Assembly: GCF_002234675.1 (NCBI RefSeq)
Contig: NC_019862.2
Location: 30,510,389-30,574,388, forward strand
Direction: 5' to 3'
Source: Oryzias latipes
Taxonomy: Eukaryota > Chordata > Actinopteri > Beloniformes > Adrianichthyidae
DNA length: 64,000 bases
Shown here piece after piece: positions 19,362 through 31,287 of this stretch. Numbering within the stretch: the stretch's first letter is position 1; each line of letters opens with the position of its first letter. The notes under the pieces were generated by a model. The model saw nothing but the letters and a program-made list of their open reading frames with translations, was not told the DNA's origin and ran no database searches. Position numbers and translations under genes: made by a program.

Positions 19362-22300
19362 ATGGATGGGTGCCACATGTGCATCGATGCTTTGAAAGAA
19401 GACGTGTTGGCCAAGTTGTCCCAAATGTTGGATAATTCTACCTGCGGGTGGAGGCAGCTGGCCACTGCCGCGGCGAAACACCCCAGATTCCAATGCAGGT
19501 GAGTCCGTGAAGTCATCACTACGGTGGCCGAGAGGTGCAAGACACGTTTACGTTTCAGATAGAACAGCAACAAAACCCAGTAAGCGATTACCTGTTGTGT
19601 TTCAGTATTTGTTCATTTGTACTGGGATTTGTTGTTGTATCTCTAAATGTAAACGTGTCTCGCACCTCTCGGCCACCGTACATCACCCTTCCTCGCAACC
19701 CTCCTCGGAAATTAACTTTCTTTTTATTTCTTTTTTTTTTTTTGTGGGAGAGTTTTCTTCCCCTTGACTCTTCTTTTTTATTAAACGTTTGTAAAATACA
19801 ATACAAAAGAAAAATCATAGTTCTGAATAAAAAACAATTTTGTTTTGACCTTTTTAAAAAATCTTAACTATTAGAACAAAATTATAAGTAATATTAAAAC
19901 ATTTTTAAAACAAACTGGTGTTCAATAATAACCAAATAAAGCAATCACAGAAGGAAATGAATATGTAACTAAAAATGGAAAAGAGAAAATAATAAAAAAA
20001 TAGAAATGCGAGAGTTAATTTATGACACTAATCCACGAGATTTACAGATGTTAATCGGTTTTTAAGATTTTATATTTTTTGAAGCAGGAATTAATCTGAA
20101 ATATTGCTGCAGTTTCCACCCTCTGACTCCTCTTCCCTCCTTCAGTGAGAAGGAGATGACCGCCTGCTCCCTCCACGTGCTGAACGCGGCCGGCAGCCCC
20201 GCGCGCTGCTTCCTCGCGCACCTGGCAGACCGCCGCTGCCCGCTGGACTTCCTCAGCCGCTGCCTGACGGAGATAGACCACCGCGAGGCCGCGCAGCTCA
20301 TCAGCACCACAAGTAGTAGAGCACAATGAGGAAAACCTGCATTTGTTATGGAACAATAACATTATTTATTTGGTTTATGTAGTGTAAAAACAAAGAAAAA
20401 AAATGTTAATATAATTGAAAAAAAAATGTGATGATTATCACAACATAAAATCACGTTTAGAAGAAGATCATCTCGCTCTATCTATGCTGCAGCTTGTTTG
20501 TTTACAATGGAACTCATTATTTCTTCTTCTACTGTCATTTCCGGTATTTTCGAGAGTTTTGCACAACCAATGATTTGTTCCGACCGAAAGGTGGCGCATG
20601 TAAACGTTTGTCATAATCGGATAAAGTTTTTAATGGAATCAGTTAAACTCTGATCCGATCAAAGATATTTAGCACATGCAACAGCGGCCAGTGTTGAGAA
20701 AAATACACGTCATTACGTTTCCATGACAATTAAGCACTTCATTTGAAGCTTTTAAGTATTTACAAAAACTGAATTATAACTATATACTATATTTTCTATA
20801 TTTTTTTACATCTGAGAGCTGCACAAAATAAAAATTCCGCACAAAATCCTTTCAAAATAAAATACACCTCCTGCTGCACCACATTTACTTGCATTAAAAG
20901 TATGTACTAGTAGATTAAGTTTTAGCCTTTAAAGACCCACTCCAATCATCTTTCCAATCAGACATGCATGAATAAATTCATTCATGCTGAACTTTTATTC
21001 TTAACATCTGTTTTCTGTTGTCTTGACATCAAATTAGTTTGCTTCCTTCTTCCCTGTGCCGCAGTGGCAGAGCTGATCAGAATCACGGCTCAGCCGCAGT
21101 CGCAGCACTCCAGGCCTGGAAGCCGGGTGCTGTTGACCTGCGGGGCCTCAGGGCCGCCTGGACTCACCTATCAGTGGTTTAAAGGCAACGAAGAGGTCAG
21201 TGCAGCGCTCTGGAGATGTGGGGTTCTGGAAAGTTAGGTTTAGGTGTTTTCATTTTCACATTTTATTAATTTAGCTCAAAAGTATTATTTTGAAAATAGT
21301 CGATTTTGTATGTGATGGTCATCATTTCCTGAAAACAGTGTTTTTACACTGCTATATTATAATATATTTCAACATTTCTTCAGATTTTGGATCAGACGGG
21401 AGGCTCGCCACAACTTGTTCTGTTTCCTTTAAGTCCAGCCCATCAGGGTCACTACATCTGCCGGGTCAGCTATGGGGAGAGGTACGTCTTCTCCCAGTGG
21501 GCTCACGTTGGCCTGGTCTGCTCTGCGGGTTCAAGTCCAGGTCTGTCTCCTCGCCCCCTTGCCTTAGTTTCCCTTCTCCCCACAGGAAGTGATGTAGACG
21601 CCGTGCGTGTGTTTGTCCCGACAGGCTGCAGCAGCAGTTTGTTTCCGGGCTCGGTGAGTGGACTGCAGGTCGTGCTGCAGCCCCAGTCCCAGGTGGTGTC
21701 TGAAGGCGCCAAACTGCGCCTGGAGTGCCAAGCAAAGGCCAACCCCCCCGCCCAGGTCCAGTGGTACCACAACAACAAACCTCTTCCTCAGAAGAAGACT
21801 CCTGTACTTGAGGTACGGAGCGCCTTCGCCTGCATACGTCCTTTATTTACACTAAAAAACGTAAAGAAGTTCAAGAATCTTTTCAAAATATTTGAATTCC
21901 TTTAGTTTATTGAGATTTCTGCATAGAATTCAATTCAATTTTATTTCTGTAGCCCAAAATCACAACAACAGTCGTGTCAATGGGCTTCGTACCGGTAATT
22001 GTAAAGTAAACATAAAATCTTAAAGATCATGAATACATAGAATTCAATAGGAAAATTCTAAACTCCACTAACTAAGCAGACTAAACTGGGCATCCCTGCC
22101 CCTAGACCCTCCTTCTCAGTAAGGAAAAACGGAGTCCGGAGAAAAAAGAGGAATCCAACATTATCGGTGCAACAAGAATGGCAGCATTATCAGATCTTTA
22201 GATCCAGATTCCAGCTCAGACGGGGAAAACAAAGACAGTCATGGATCTATTTGTCTGACAGCGCATCATTAGAATAGAGCGCAGCAGGGAGTTTTTCTAC

Positions 22301-25300
22301 TCCTGAATCATTTATAAGCATAATTTTCTCTATGTACGTCCTCCATAATCAGAAAAATGTCACAAGAACACGTTAAAAACACCAAAAATGCAATTTTCAT
22401 GGGAGAGGTCCTTTAAGAACTTTACATGCGAAGCAAAGATTGCAGTTGTGCATCAGATGAAAATAATACCTGCTTTAAAAGTTTTGGAATAACAACAAAC
22501 TGACAGGAGATTAAGTCTTTATTATTTTGCTCAGTTATTTGACATTTAAAAATCCTAACATAAAATACATAATAAAGCCGTATTAAAACATAATTATTTA
22601 TTGATTTGATTTGATTTATTTCAAACATTAATTGTAGAGAATGTAACAAAAAATTACACAGATAAATCAAATTCAGAAATAAAGAAAAGCATTGAATAAA
22701 AACAAAGAAACATTCATCTAATGTAATCATAATTAGACACAAAACACACTTTTATTCATTAAAAATAGTACAAATAAACTAACGTCCAGTAGGTTTTGAT
22801 TTATTGCTTGAGAAGGAGTAGGAAGAAGCTCATTTATTTGCATTTATTCTTATCGTTACATTTTTCTTCAAAGCCAAGCAGCTGGAATGAAGGGAGAACG
22901 GATGGATGTGGCTCCAGAGCCTCAGGCTGCAGATCTAGAAGATGTTTCTCTGCTCATTCTAGTATCTTCTTAAGTTCAACTTGCTGATGAAGAATTTGGG
23001 TTCCGCGCTGTAAAATCATTTCTTGACGTCACACTGAGGGTCCTCTGAACTGTCACAGATCACTGATGTGGGAGGACCATTCAGACTCTCAAATGACCTC
23101 TAGACGGCTCACGGTTATGAACTCCGACACGTCGCTGTGACACAGACCAAACGTTTTCTTCTCCTCAAATGACCGATGACGGCGTCGGGTTTTGAGGTTT
23201 CGCTCTGTTTGTGGTGTCTTGCAGATCCCCTGTGTGACCACAGAGCACAGAGGAGAGTACAGCTGTAAAGTCTATAATTTGTACCATGAGGTTTGGACCG
23301 ACGCAGCAGCAGTCAACATTGGTGAGGTTTCTTTTAACCCGCAAAAACACCCGTAACTTTGCTCTTAAGTAATGCCAACAGCCGCGCCGTTTGGCATCAT
23401 TTTTGAGCGATAAACAGACGTGCACATCCACTGACCGCCCCTGTTTCCCTTCTGCAGAACCAAGCTCAGTCCCAGGTGCCTCCTGGGTCGAAGTTGAAGA
23501 GGATTTCGGTATGTGGTCTTTCTGTGAGACCCGTGTTCTTGCAGCTCGGTTCATATTCTGTAGAATGAGGTCATTTAACCCTTTCTAGCACCCTACTTTA
23601 CGCGCTCCTGAAAGGACAAGCTGGCATCGACCTCAGAGAAGCTCAAAATATTTCTTGGTATGAATGCGGTTCCGTCAAATTCCCAAGATCCAGAATGTAC
23701 TGGTCATCAGAGACCAGCCTTCATCTTGATCTATTAGCTAATGAAATAGCAGTGAATAGATTCCAGAAAGTTCTAAGATACTTTTTGTGACCTAGATGAA
23801 TCGAGATCCGATCATCTTTGGATCAAACACACAGTGGTCTTTCATGTACAATGATGCAGTTTTTAGCCAAAATCCTGTGTCGTTTTCTAGGACGTAGTTT
23901 CTGCAGAGTGGCGGGAGTTCATTAGAAATTCACCTCTGAGTTATGGGCGGGACTTTTGGTGCGGAACAACCCCGCCTCCCTTCCCATCACCCATAACTGA
24001 GAGCTCTTTGTTTATGCTCTCCTGCTAGCTTACAGCCCATCACACGCCCAACCTCACATTACGTGAGCTACAAAAATGGCGAGCAATATGGTAGCTATCC
24101 AGCCGTACGGTGCTGATCTAGATTCCAGCTCAGACAAGGAAAAAAAAGACGTTCATGGATCTATTTGTCTGACAGAATGGACGCCACAAATATGTTGTTT
24201 TTCTGATTCACAAAAGTTTCAAAGGGGCTTTTGTCATTTGCACAATAAGGAAAAGAGACACTTAATTTGCTGTTTGCTCAAAATGCCAAAAGCTTAAAGG
24301 ATAAATAAAATAAGATAAGGATAGGGTAGGATATTTACTACATATCTGAAACATTCACACCCAATATGAAATATATCTGTGCATCAGTAAATTACTAAAT
24401 CTATATACAAATCAGCGGTTCAGCCGAGAACAAAAGAGACTTTCATGAGCTAAACAGTGTGATGTTGCTGAATATTAAGGTGTAAAAGCAGTGATAATAA
24501 ACAATAAGTCTGTGCAAAGGTGCTGTTTGTTGTTCCAGACTCCCGTCAGCTGTTAAGGAGTCTGATGGCAGAGGGAGTCTGGTGGTCCTGCCCTTCACGC
24601 TCCTGTACCTCCGACCCGGGGGGAGGAGAGTGACCAGACCTGGCTGCGGGTGGGTGGGGTCCTTGATGATGGAGGCAGCTCTCCTGGGGACACTGTGCTT
24701 GTAGAGGCTCTGCAGTGAGGGCAGAGGAGTCCCGGTGGTCTGTGACGCAGTCTTCACCGCTCTCTGCGGGCGTTTGCGGTCCGTGGCGGTAGAGCTGCCG
24801 TGCCACACTGTGATGCAGATGGTCAGGATGGACTCAACAACGCAGCTGGAGGGGTTGCTGTGGATCTTTGGGGACATGCCGAACGTCACATGCCAAACGT
24901 CCTCAGCCTCCAATTTGAATGAAGAATTACTCAGAAATGCAATTTGAAGCTTCCTGTTCTTTATAGATGTCTTCCTTCATCAGAAAAAACATGTTAAAAA
25001 CCCCAAAGGCCATCGAAGTGGATCTTTAATAAAAAACGTTTTAAAAAGCTGCTCGATTTGATAGATTCATGAATGAGACGGCTGCGCTGGATTTAGTTTG
25101 TTTTTCATTTAAACGCTGCAGTTGATCTCATGAAGATTCTGTTTGTTGTGAAGGAACATAGCAAATGTTAATATAATATTTTATTACTAATGTGTCCAGA
25201 CTCAGAGGACGACAGCAGATCCCATCCTCCACAACAGACCTCTGAGGAGTCTTCATCAGCCAAGAATTTCTACGGTGAGTCTTCATGGAACTCATTTTTG

Positions 25301-28260
25301 GTCAGACAGACTCTTTGGTTCGTGACGGCAGCGGCTCCGTCCCTCACACAGCCACAGACAAAGTGGCGCTCCTGATCGGCAACATGAATTACCTCCACCA
25401 CACCCCCCTGTGCGCGCCGATCTGCGACGTCCACGAGCTCACCAACCTCCTTAGGCAAATGGACTTCAAGGTGGTTTCTCTGCTGGATCTCAGCTGGCAG
25501 GAGATGCAGAACGCCGTCGCCGAGTTCTTGATGCTGCTGGACAAAGGCGTGTACGGTCAGTTCTGCTGGCCGGACAAAGGTTGCACGATGAAAGCAGGCG
25601 GTCTTGAGGGACGAAGGTTTCTATCTCCTCTCCAGGACTGCTGTACTTTGCTGGTCACGGCTATGAGAACTATGGCAACAGCTTCATGGTTCCTATTGAT
25701 GCACCGGCCTCCTACACATCGGATCACTGCTTGTGCGTACAGAGCATCCTCAGCAGGATGCAGGAGAAGCAGACCGGACTCAACGTGTTCTTGTTGGACA
25801 TGTGTCGGCAAAGAAACTTCAACGATGATGTCATAGTCCACCCGGGACCGCTCCGAGTGACGGCAAACATCGTGTTTGGCTACGCCACGTGAGTCAGTCT
25901 GATGTACCCTGATGCGTTTGGTTTTCCTTCCGTCTCATGATGTGCGTGTGTGTTACCCGTTTGGCTCAGGTGTGTTGATGCTGAGGCGTATGAGGTGAAG
26001 AGAGAGGACACGTCCAATGGCATCTTCATCAGCTTCCTCAAACAGCGAGTGTGTGAAAATGAGAAGGTCACCGTCATGCTGGACAGAGTCGGCGAAGGTC
26101 AGTGAACTGCAGAGCTGGGTCGCTGCCGTGTTTTCGTCCACATGTGTATTTCTGTACACGCACTTGGACTCTTCGCAGACATGGGCCGCTGTGCGATCAC
26201 ACGGGGAAGGCAGGCTCTGGAGCTGCGCAGCAACCTGTCCGAGAGGCGCTCTCTCACGGACCCAATCCAGACTTCTGACGGCTCTGCTTCCCAGTCCGCA
26301 CGAAACCATCAGTGGGCCGTTGCTCACGGTATTTAAACCTGGAATTCCAACACAATTTGCAGATTTCTGTGAATTCAAAGGCCTCTTTTTTCCCAGATTT
26401 ACCTAAGAGCCAGTGCCTTCACTTCGACTGTGGAGTGCAGGTTCAGCTCGGGTTTGCAGCTGAATTCTCCAACGTCATGGTCATCTACACTCGGATACTC
26501 GTGAAACCTGAAGAAGTAGTTTCCTGCTCTGCTCAGCTCACAGACTTTGCAGAGGTGTGTTCGCTGCTTTCATGACAGTTTGGAGTGAATCACGATTTTA
26601 AAGTAGCTCTTGACAGTCGCAATAAATCCAGTCACTGCATCCAACTGGGTTACGATGATGCTTCAACAGTGATATGTCATCATCTCTGAGGAGAATCCTT
26701 CTGCACAAATTTACTGGTGTTTCAGTCAAGATCACGACTGCAGCTCTGCTGAAGACGTTTAAATCTGGCCATCTTCCCACATATATCAGCGTTTTGCTTC
26801 CATCTGATACGCTGAGCGGATGACAGAGCAGAGGGTTGGTCTGCTGGGCTAAAAAATGTCCTGGTCCTGTTTAAAACAAAAACCAAGATTTGTAGGGTTT
26901 TTAATAAACAGTCATATAAGTCCCTTTTAAAAAAAAACCTGTTTTACAGAGGATTGTCTCATTGCAGCGAATGTACTCCAATGAAAACCTTTAAACAATG
27001 TAAATCAAAAATGGTACGTTCCCATCGTTGTACTTGAAGTTTTCCTTAACCCTGGAAAACCCCACAGCTACTTTCTTCTGGGCTTGAAACTTAATTGATT
27101 TTCAGAGGAAAATTCAGGGTACAATGCTCTATTGCTGAAGGAAAATGAAACTTAAAGGGTTATAATTGGCACAAAAAAAGCAAGAAATTATCAAAGTTGA
27201 CCATAGACAAAGTGAAAACAGCCCATTAACAAAAAAGATATGTTTGTGAAAAATGCCAGAGCTGGGTATCCAACCAGGCCGCTTCTGCACCAAGGATTCC
27301 CCATGGATTTCAATGGAGGCAGAAATCCTGGAATATCTGGAAAAGTTCAAGGATTTGAAGGACCAAAAGTCATAACTGGAAAAAGCTGAAAGAGCTGAAC
27401 ATTTGAACAGTTGAATGGATAAAATAGGTGAATAATTGTAGAAGGAGTTAAGTGGCATAAAACAGGGGAAGATACTAGAATAAAGAAAGAGAAACAGGAA
27501 AACGATTGATTGGAATAAATAAAATTGTGGTCAAATTTGATTCGGCTGGTCGTCTAAGATTTACTTTCCCTCCAAGCAGTCTGTTATAGTTGGCGTGTCA
27601 AGATGTCTGCTTTTTCACTGACAGGATGTGGACGTTGATTTGAAGAAGAGCAATCAGGATTGTCTAATTGAGGCAGGAAGTCTGGGCCTCATTGAAGAAG
27701 AACTTCCTTCTCCTGACGTTCCCAGTCTTTACACTCGCATCTGCAACCTGCAGAGACTTAAGGTCGGATCCCTTTTTTTTGTGCCAGACTGATTGGATTT
27801 GTCACTCTAATATTTCCTGTCCGTGCAGAAGGAGCTAACGTTCACCGTCTGCCTCCACTACACCTACTCCAACATGGACGAAGAGATACAAGAACGGTTA
27901 CCCGTGTTGGTGGGCAAACCTCTGGTCTCCAAACTCAATCTGCACGAACGTCGACCCACCCGCAGCTTCTCCACGAACATCAGCCTGGACTCCTTAGGTT
28001 TCTCTGAGTGTTCTTCCTTCGCCTTCGCTGAAGGACCGGCGCTTTCTGGATCCATGTCCAACGCCTCGTCATTTCCCAAAGAGACGAGCAGAGCCGACTC
28101 TCCGGCGAAACTCAGAAGTGACAATGTACCAGAAGAGACGGACTGTCCAGAGTTCTTCCACACCACTGAACTGCTGGTCTCCAGCAAGAGTTTACCCCAC
28201 ACTCAAGTAAACGAGACAAGCTACAGATTCAGTGACATGTGCAATTTCCATTCTTTATAA
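19362..28260 (+). CDS. malt1: Type 1 paracaspase of the MALT1 family
   Basis: In vertebrates MALT1 joins CARD-coiled-coil proteins and BCL10, then acts as scaffold and arginine-specific protease to drive NF-kB signalling. Fifteen coding exons: 19362-19498, 20146-20312, 21065-21195, 21384-21540, 21625-21812, 23225-23321, 23458-23508, 25200-25274, 25352-25555, 25636-25888, 25970-26097, 26179-26328, 26397-26554, 27625-27762 and 27829-28260. Phases close to 821 residues (human MALT1 824). Domain order: death-like domain (about 1-100, CGWRQLATAAA); two Ig domains (PGSRVLLTCGASGPPGLTYQ; SEGAKLRLECQAKANPP); an acidic linker; the paracaspase domain (DKVALLIGNMNY) with the dyad His410 in FAGHGYENYGNSF and Cys459 in LNVFLLDMCR; and a third Ig domain keeping Trp575, equivalent to the regulatory human Trp580. 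The enzyme looks intact. A PEET site near 28125 resembles TRAF6-binding PxE motifs but lacks the final acidic or aromatic residue. The setting suggests it could be a MALT1 paralog rather than the 1:1 ortholog. Confidence 0.93.
19520..19680. mobile_element. Fold-back MITE in paracaspase intron 1
   Basis: A 161-bp element with inverted repeats of about 60 bp. The left end TACGGTGGCCGAGAGGTGCA is matched inverted by the right end 'cgcacctctcggccaccgta'. CATCAC flanks both sides (19514-19519 and 19681-19686), a likely 6-bp target duplication. It lies 20 bp downstream of the exon 1 splice donor. Confidence 0.88.
21925..22150 (+). repeat. Dispersed fish repeat, second copy (as at 1-130)
   Basis: Starts 'aattcaattcaattttattt' and continues with 'tagcccaaaatcacaacaa', 'caatgggctt' and 'ggcatccctgcccctagac'. 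The beginning of the window carries part of the same series. It lies in the intron between coding exons 5 and 6 of the paracaspase gene. Confidence 0.7.
22150..22420 (+). repeat. Dispersed repeat family 'A', partial copy
   Basis: Contains 'gatccagattccagctcagac' and 'catggatctatttgtctgacag', also present at 24115-24175, and 'gtcacaagaacacgttaaaaac', matching the blocks near 24990, 54370 and 56060. Confidence 0.55.
23850..24180 (+). repeat. Dispersed repeat family 'A', long copy
   Basis: Plus-strand order: 'gttttctaggacgtagtttctgcag', 'gggagttcattagaaattcacctctgag', 'accccgcctcccttcccatcacccataactgagagctc', 'gctagcttacagccc' and 'gattccagctcagac'. The reverse complement of these blocks is seen near 7450-7530, 42850-42930, 54860-54980 and 57280-57420. 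Confidence 0.7.
24450..24960 (-). mobile_element. LINE 3' ORF fragment, L2/CR1-like
   Basis: Minus-strand translation shows ESILTICITVWHGSSTATDR, KTASQTTGTPLPSLQSLY, RAASIIKDPTHPQPGLVTLL and PPGRRYRSVKGRTTRL. This is the conserved C-terminal region of fish L2/CR1-type LINE reverse transcriptases. It is 5'-truncated and lies in the intron before paracaspase coding exon 8, in antisense orientation. Confidence 0.8.
26555..27624 (+). other. Paracaspase intron 13, 1.07 kb
   Basis: AT-rich intron between coding exons 13 and 14. No gene is evident. A block near 27190-27480, with many short A/G-rich phrases and 'ggattccccatggatttcaatgg', may be repeat-derived, but I cannot name it. Confidence 0.4.
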
Positions 28261-30056
28261 ACTGCATTACATTACAGCCTTTTCTGCACCATCTCTGCTG
28301 ATGAAACTGCAATTATTTCTTTCTAAAAGTGTCATTTTAAAAGATTGATTTACTTTGAAATTATTTAAATATCTTGAGCTGTAAAAATTTTTGATAATCA
28401 TCTATAATTCATCTATAAACATTCTAATTTAAATGAATTAATAAAAAATAACTTAAAGCTTTTTAATCATTAAAAATAAGCCAAATATACAGAAACACAA
28501 AAGCAGTAAAAAAAAAAACATACATGTACTTTTGTGATTTAAATGAGAAATTGAAAAATCAGTCGAGGTGCAAAGAGATATAGCATTAACCTCCATAAAA
28601 GAATTTAGGTTAACTTTAGTTTGAGTGTTAAGATAAGGGTTTTTTTGTTCAAAAGTTTTTTTACTGTTGTAAAATCTTGTCATGAATTTATGTGTAAAAT
28701 AAAATTCTGTTCATAGTAAAAAATAAACTCTTGTTATATTTAACTTTGAGATGTTTTCCCTGAAGGTATGAAAAAAGTAAATATTTTTGCTTTAGAGTTT
28801 ATTCCACTAAAAAAGGTAAAGTTACATTAAATGCAGAAAACATATGTACATTTATATAATATTTTAAATGATGTCTCAAGAACAGGCAGATGGCTGGATC
28901 CAAATGCAGCAGTTTTATGAGCTCAGCTTAAAGTCCACAAAGCTAAATCAGGGTCAGGAGTCAATAACAGGCATAAGATCATCAGAGGACAGACAGGATG
29001 GTCAGGATGCAGGAGAGAGTCGGGGTAGGAAACCGGCATCCGAAACAAACGCTCAGTACTGACAGCAGAGTGGCACAAACAATACTTCACACTGAGTGAG
29101 GCTCAGTGCTGCTTAAGTATGCTCTGCTTGATTAAATGAATGAGAGTCAGGTGTGCGGCATCCAGGAAGTGCACACTGGGGCTGCTGGGAGATGCAGTGC
29201 ATTCAGAACTCAGGAGATGGTTCCTGCTGGTGATCAGAGGGAGAGAGCTCGGACTTCTGACAAACGACTAACCGGTTAATTTTTTTATTTTTACGATCCA
29301 ACCAGATCGATCTGTCTGAGTCAGAATCGAATCAATTCAATCAAATCATTTCAAAATAAAATAAATTGATTGTGATTGATATCGGAAAATACCATGTGGA
29401 ATGATACATGGGTTAGGTTTATTTACTGAAACATAAAAACGACCAAGTGCTTCAGTGGACAGCACACGTTATGCAGCAGAAACTGATCAACCATCATTCC
29501 AGTCCAATGTGTGGACAGACTTTGAATAAAGTCATGTGACCATCCAGTGTCTAGAATGTTCTGAGAATGTTCCCTTTGGATTCTTTGGATGTGGAAAAAC
29601 AACAGTGGTGAACTTTAGGAAACTAACATGTGAATGGATTTGACATTCATTCTAGTTTACTTGTTTGTTTAGACACATATTTCATTTACACTTGATGATC
29701 TTGTAAGAAATAGAAGAAATGTGGAAAGCTTCACCTGCTTTTTATCTCAGAGTCTCACTGGTTGAAGTTTGGCCTAAAGATGTCCTGGATCCATCTTAGT
29801 GAATCGGATTGTTCAAAATGAACCAAATCAACTATGAATCATATCGCCAACTACAAATTATGATACGTATCGATAAAATGAATGGTTTCACCTCTAGCAT
29901 AAATGAATAAATATTGACTACAGTTTTCCTTAATTCAGCTTCAAACTTTTTAGGACTGCAGCTTTTCAGGGTTCTATGCATTAACTTCTGCAAAGACAAG
30001 AAAAGCTGTTTCCAAACTGCTAAAACTGCTGATAAAGTTCTAGACAGGTTTGGTAT
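28261..30056. other. Paracaspase 3' UTR and repeat-rich spacer
   Basis: Candidate poly(A) signals AATAAA are at 28440-28445 and 28698-28703. 28868-29260 looks like an interspersed repeat ('ggctggatccaaatgcagcag', 'gggtcaggagtc', 'gggaggtgcag'-type text), family not recognised. 29280-29900 is AT-rich with scattered 'gattgatatcg' and 'gtatcgataaaatg' phrases like a worn DNA transposon. No coding gene is seen. Confidence 0.45.
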
Positions 30057-31094
30057 GGAACTGATTCTGTAGCATAATTAAAAATAAAAGTCAAAACCAG
30101 AAATGCTTTTTCATTTTCAAAATGAAGCTGCATTTTTTTGACTCAAAATTAAAATGAACAAGCAATCCACCAAAATGCTTTTTCATTTTCTGATTAAAAA
30201 CGGCTTATTATGTGTCATAATTAAAAGGAAAATGCAAAGAGGGGATTGTATTTTCATTTTAACATCCACCCTGCGAACATTGTCGCATTATTCAATTCCA
30301 ATAAGCATTTCCAAAGGGGAGGCGGGGCGATGACGTCAGTGCTTTCTCCGTGTGTCCGGCTGCTAACAGACACAGACATGCTAGGAGCAGTGTAGCTTTG
30401 TGTTGGCGGCAGAGAAGAGGGCTTTCTGATGGTTGTGAACTTCTGACGATTGTACACAGCTTCTCAGGACTACGTAGCAGCATTCCCGCCTTCTGCGGTC
30501 GTCCTTCAGATGCACCGCGGTTCGTTGAACCCTTGGACAAGCTTTGTCTTCAGATGGGCAGCTGCCTTCGCATAGCGGAGCGCGAAGCCCTGCGATCCGA
30601 AGCTCCAGACTGCCGAAGACGAAAGTGCTGCTACGCAGATCTGACAAACTCTAAACCATCTTATGAATTTGTGTTTTCAGTGGTGTCCAGAACAAAATAA
30701 AGGCTAATGTAATTCCTACATATTTACATCTAACAAGCATTTTGAAGGATTGCTTTTTAATTTTAATTTTGAGTCATTTGATGCAGTTACATTTTGAAAA
30801 TGAAAAAACACTTCGGTTAATCCATTTCAATTGTCAAATTAAACATTTCTAAATGAATTTTGCTACACATTTACCAGAGAACTTTTTGAAAATGAAATGT
30901 CAAATACCATTTTCTTTATCATTTTAATTAAGTGACAGAAGAAGCAGTGTTGAAGAAGAAAATGAAAAAAAACATTTTTTGGTGGATAGCTTTTTCATTT
31001 TAATTTTGAGTCAAAAAATGCAGCTTCATTTTGAAAATGAAAAAGCATTTCACGTTTTGACTTCTATTTTTAATTATGCTACAGAATTACTTCC
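30057..31094. mobile_element. Fold-back DNA element upstream of safb
   Basis: About 1.04 kb with inverted terminal repeats of about 140 bp. The left end reads 'ggaactgattctgtagcata' then 'attaaaaataaaagtcaaaac'. The reverse complement of the right end reads 'ggaagtaattctgtagcata' then 'attaaaaatagaagtcaaaac', and both continue through 'aaatgctttttcattttc'. The interior has no transposase; it includes TGACGTCA near 30332. A target duplication is not clear. Its right end lies under 200 bp from the safb start codon. Confidence 0.82.
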
Positions 31095-31287
31095 ACAGTT
31101 TGGTGTCATGTTTGTGTCAATACTGCACTGAAGCTAGGTGGCGCATGCGCCGTATCAGCAGCTTGTTTCGCGGCGTCCGCCATTTTGCACTCGCGCTAGC
31201 TTGTATCTCTAACGTCGGTGCTGCAGAATAAGGACGTCTACCGTTTGCCACGACACCGGGGTTTGGATCAGATAAGCGGGCCAAATC

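Noticed and set aside
22422-22742. 106-codon minus-strand open frame in a paracaspase intron
   Set aside because: Low-complexity AT-rich translation without family resemblance, overlapping repeat-like DNA.
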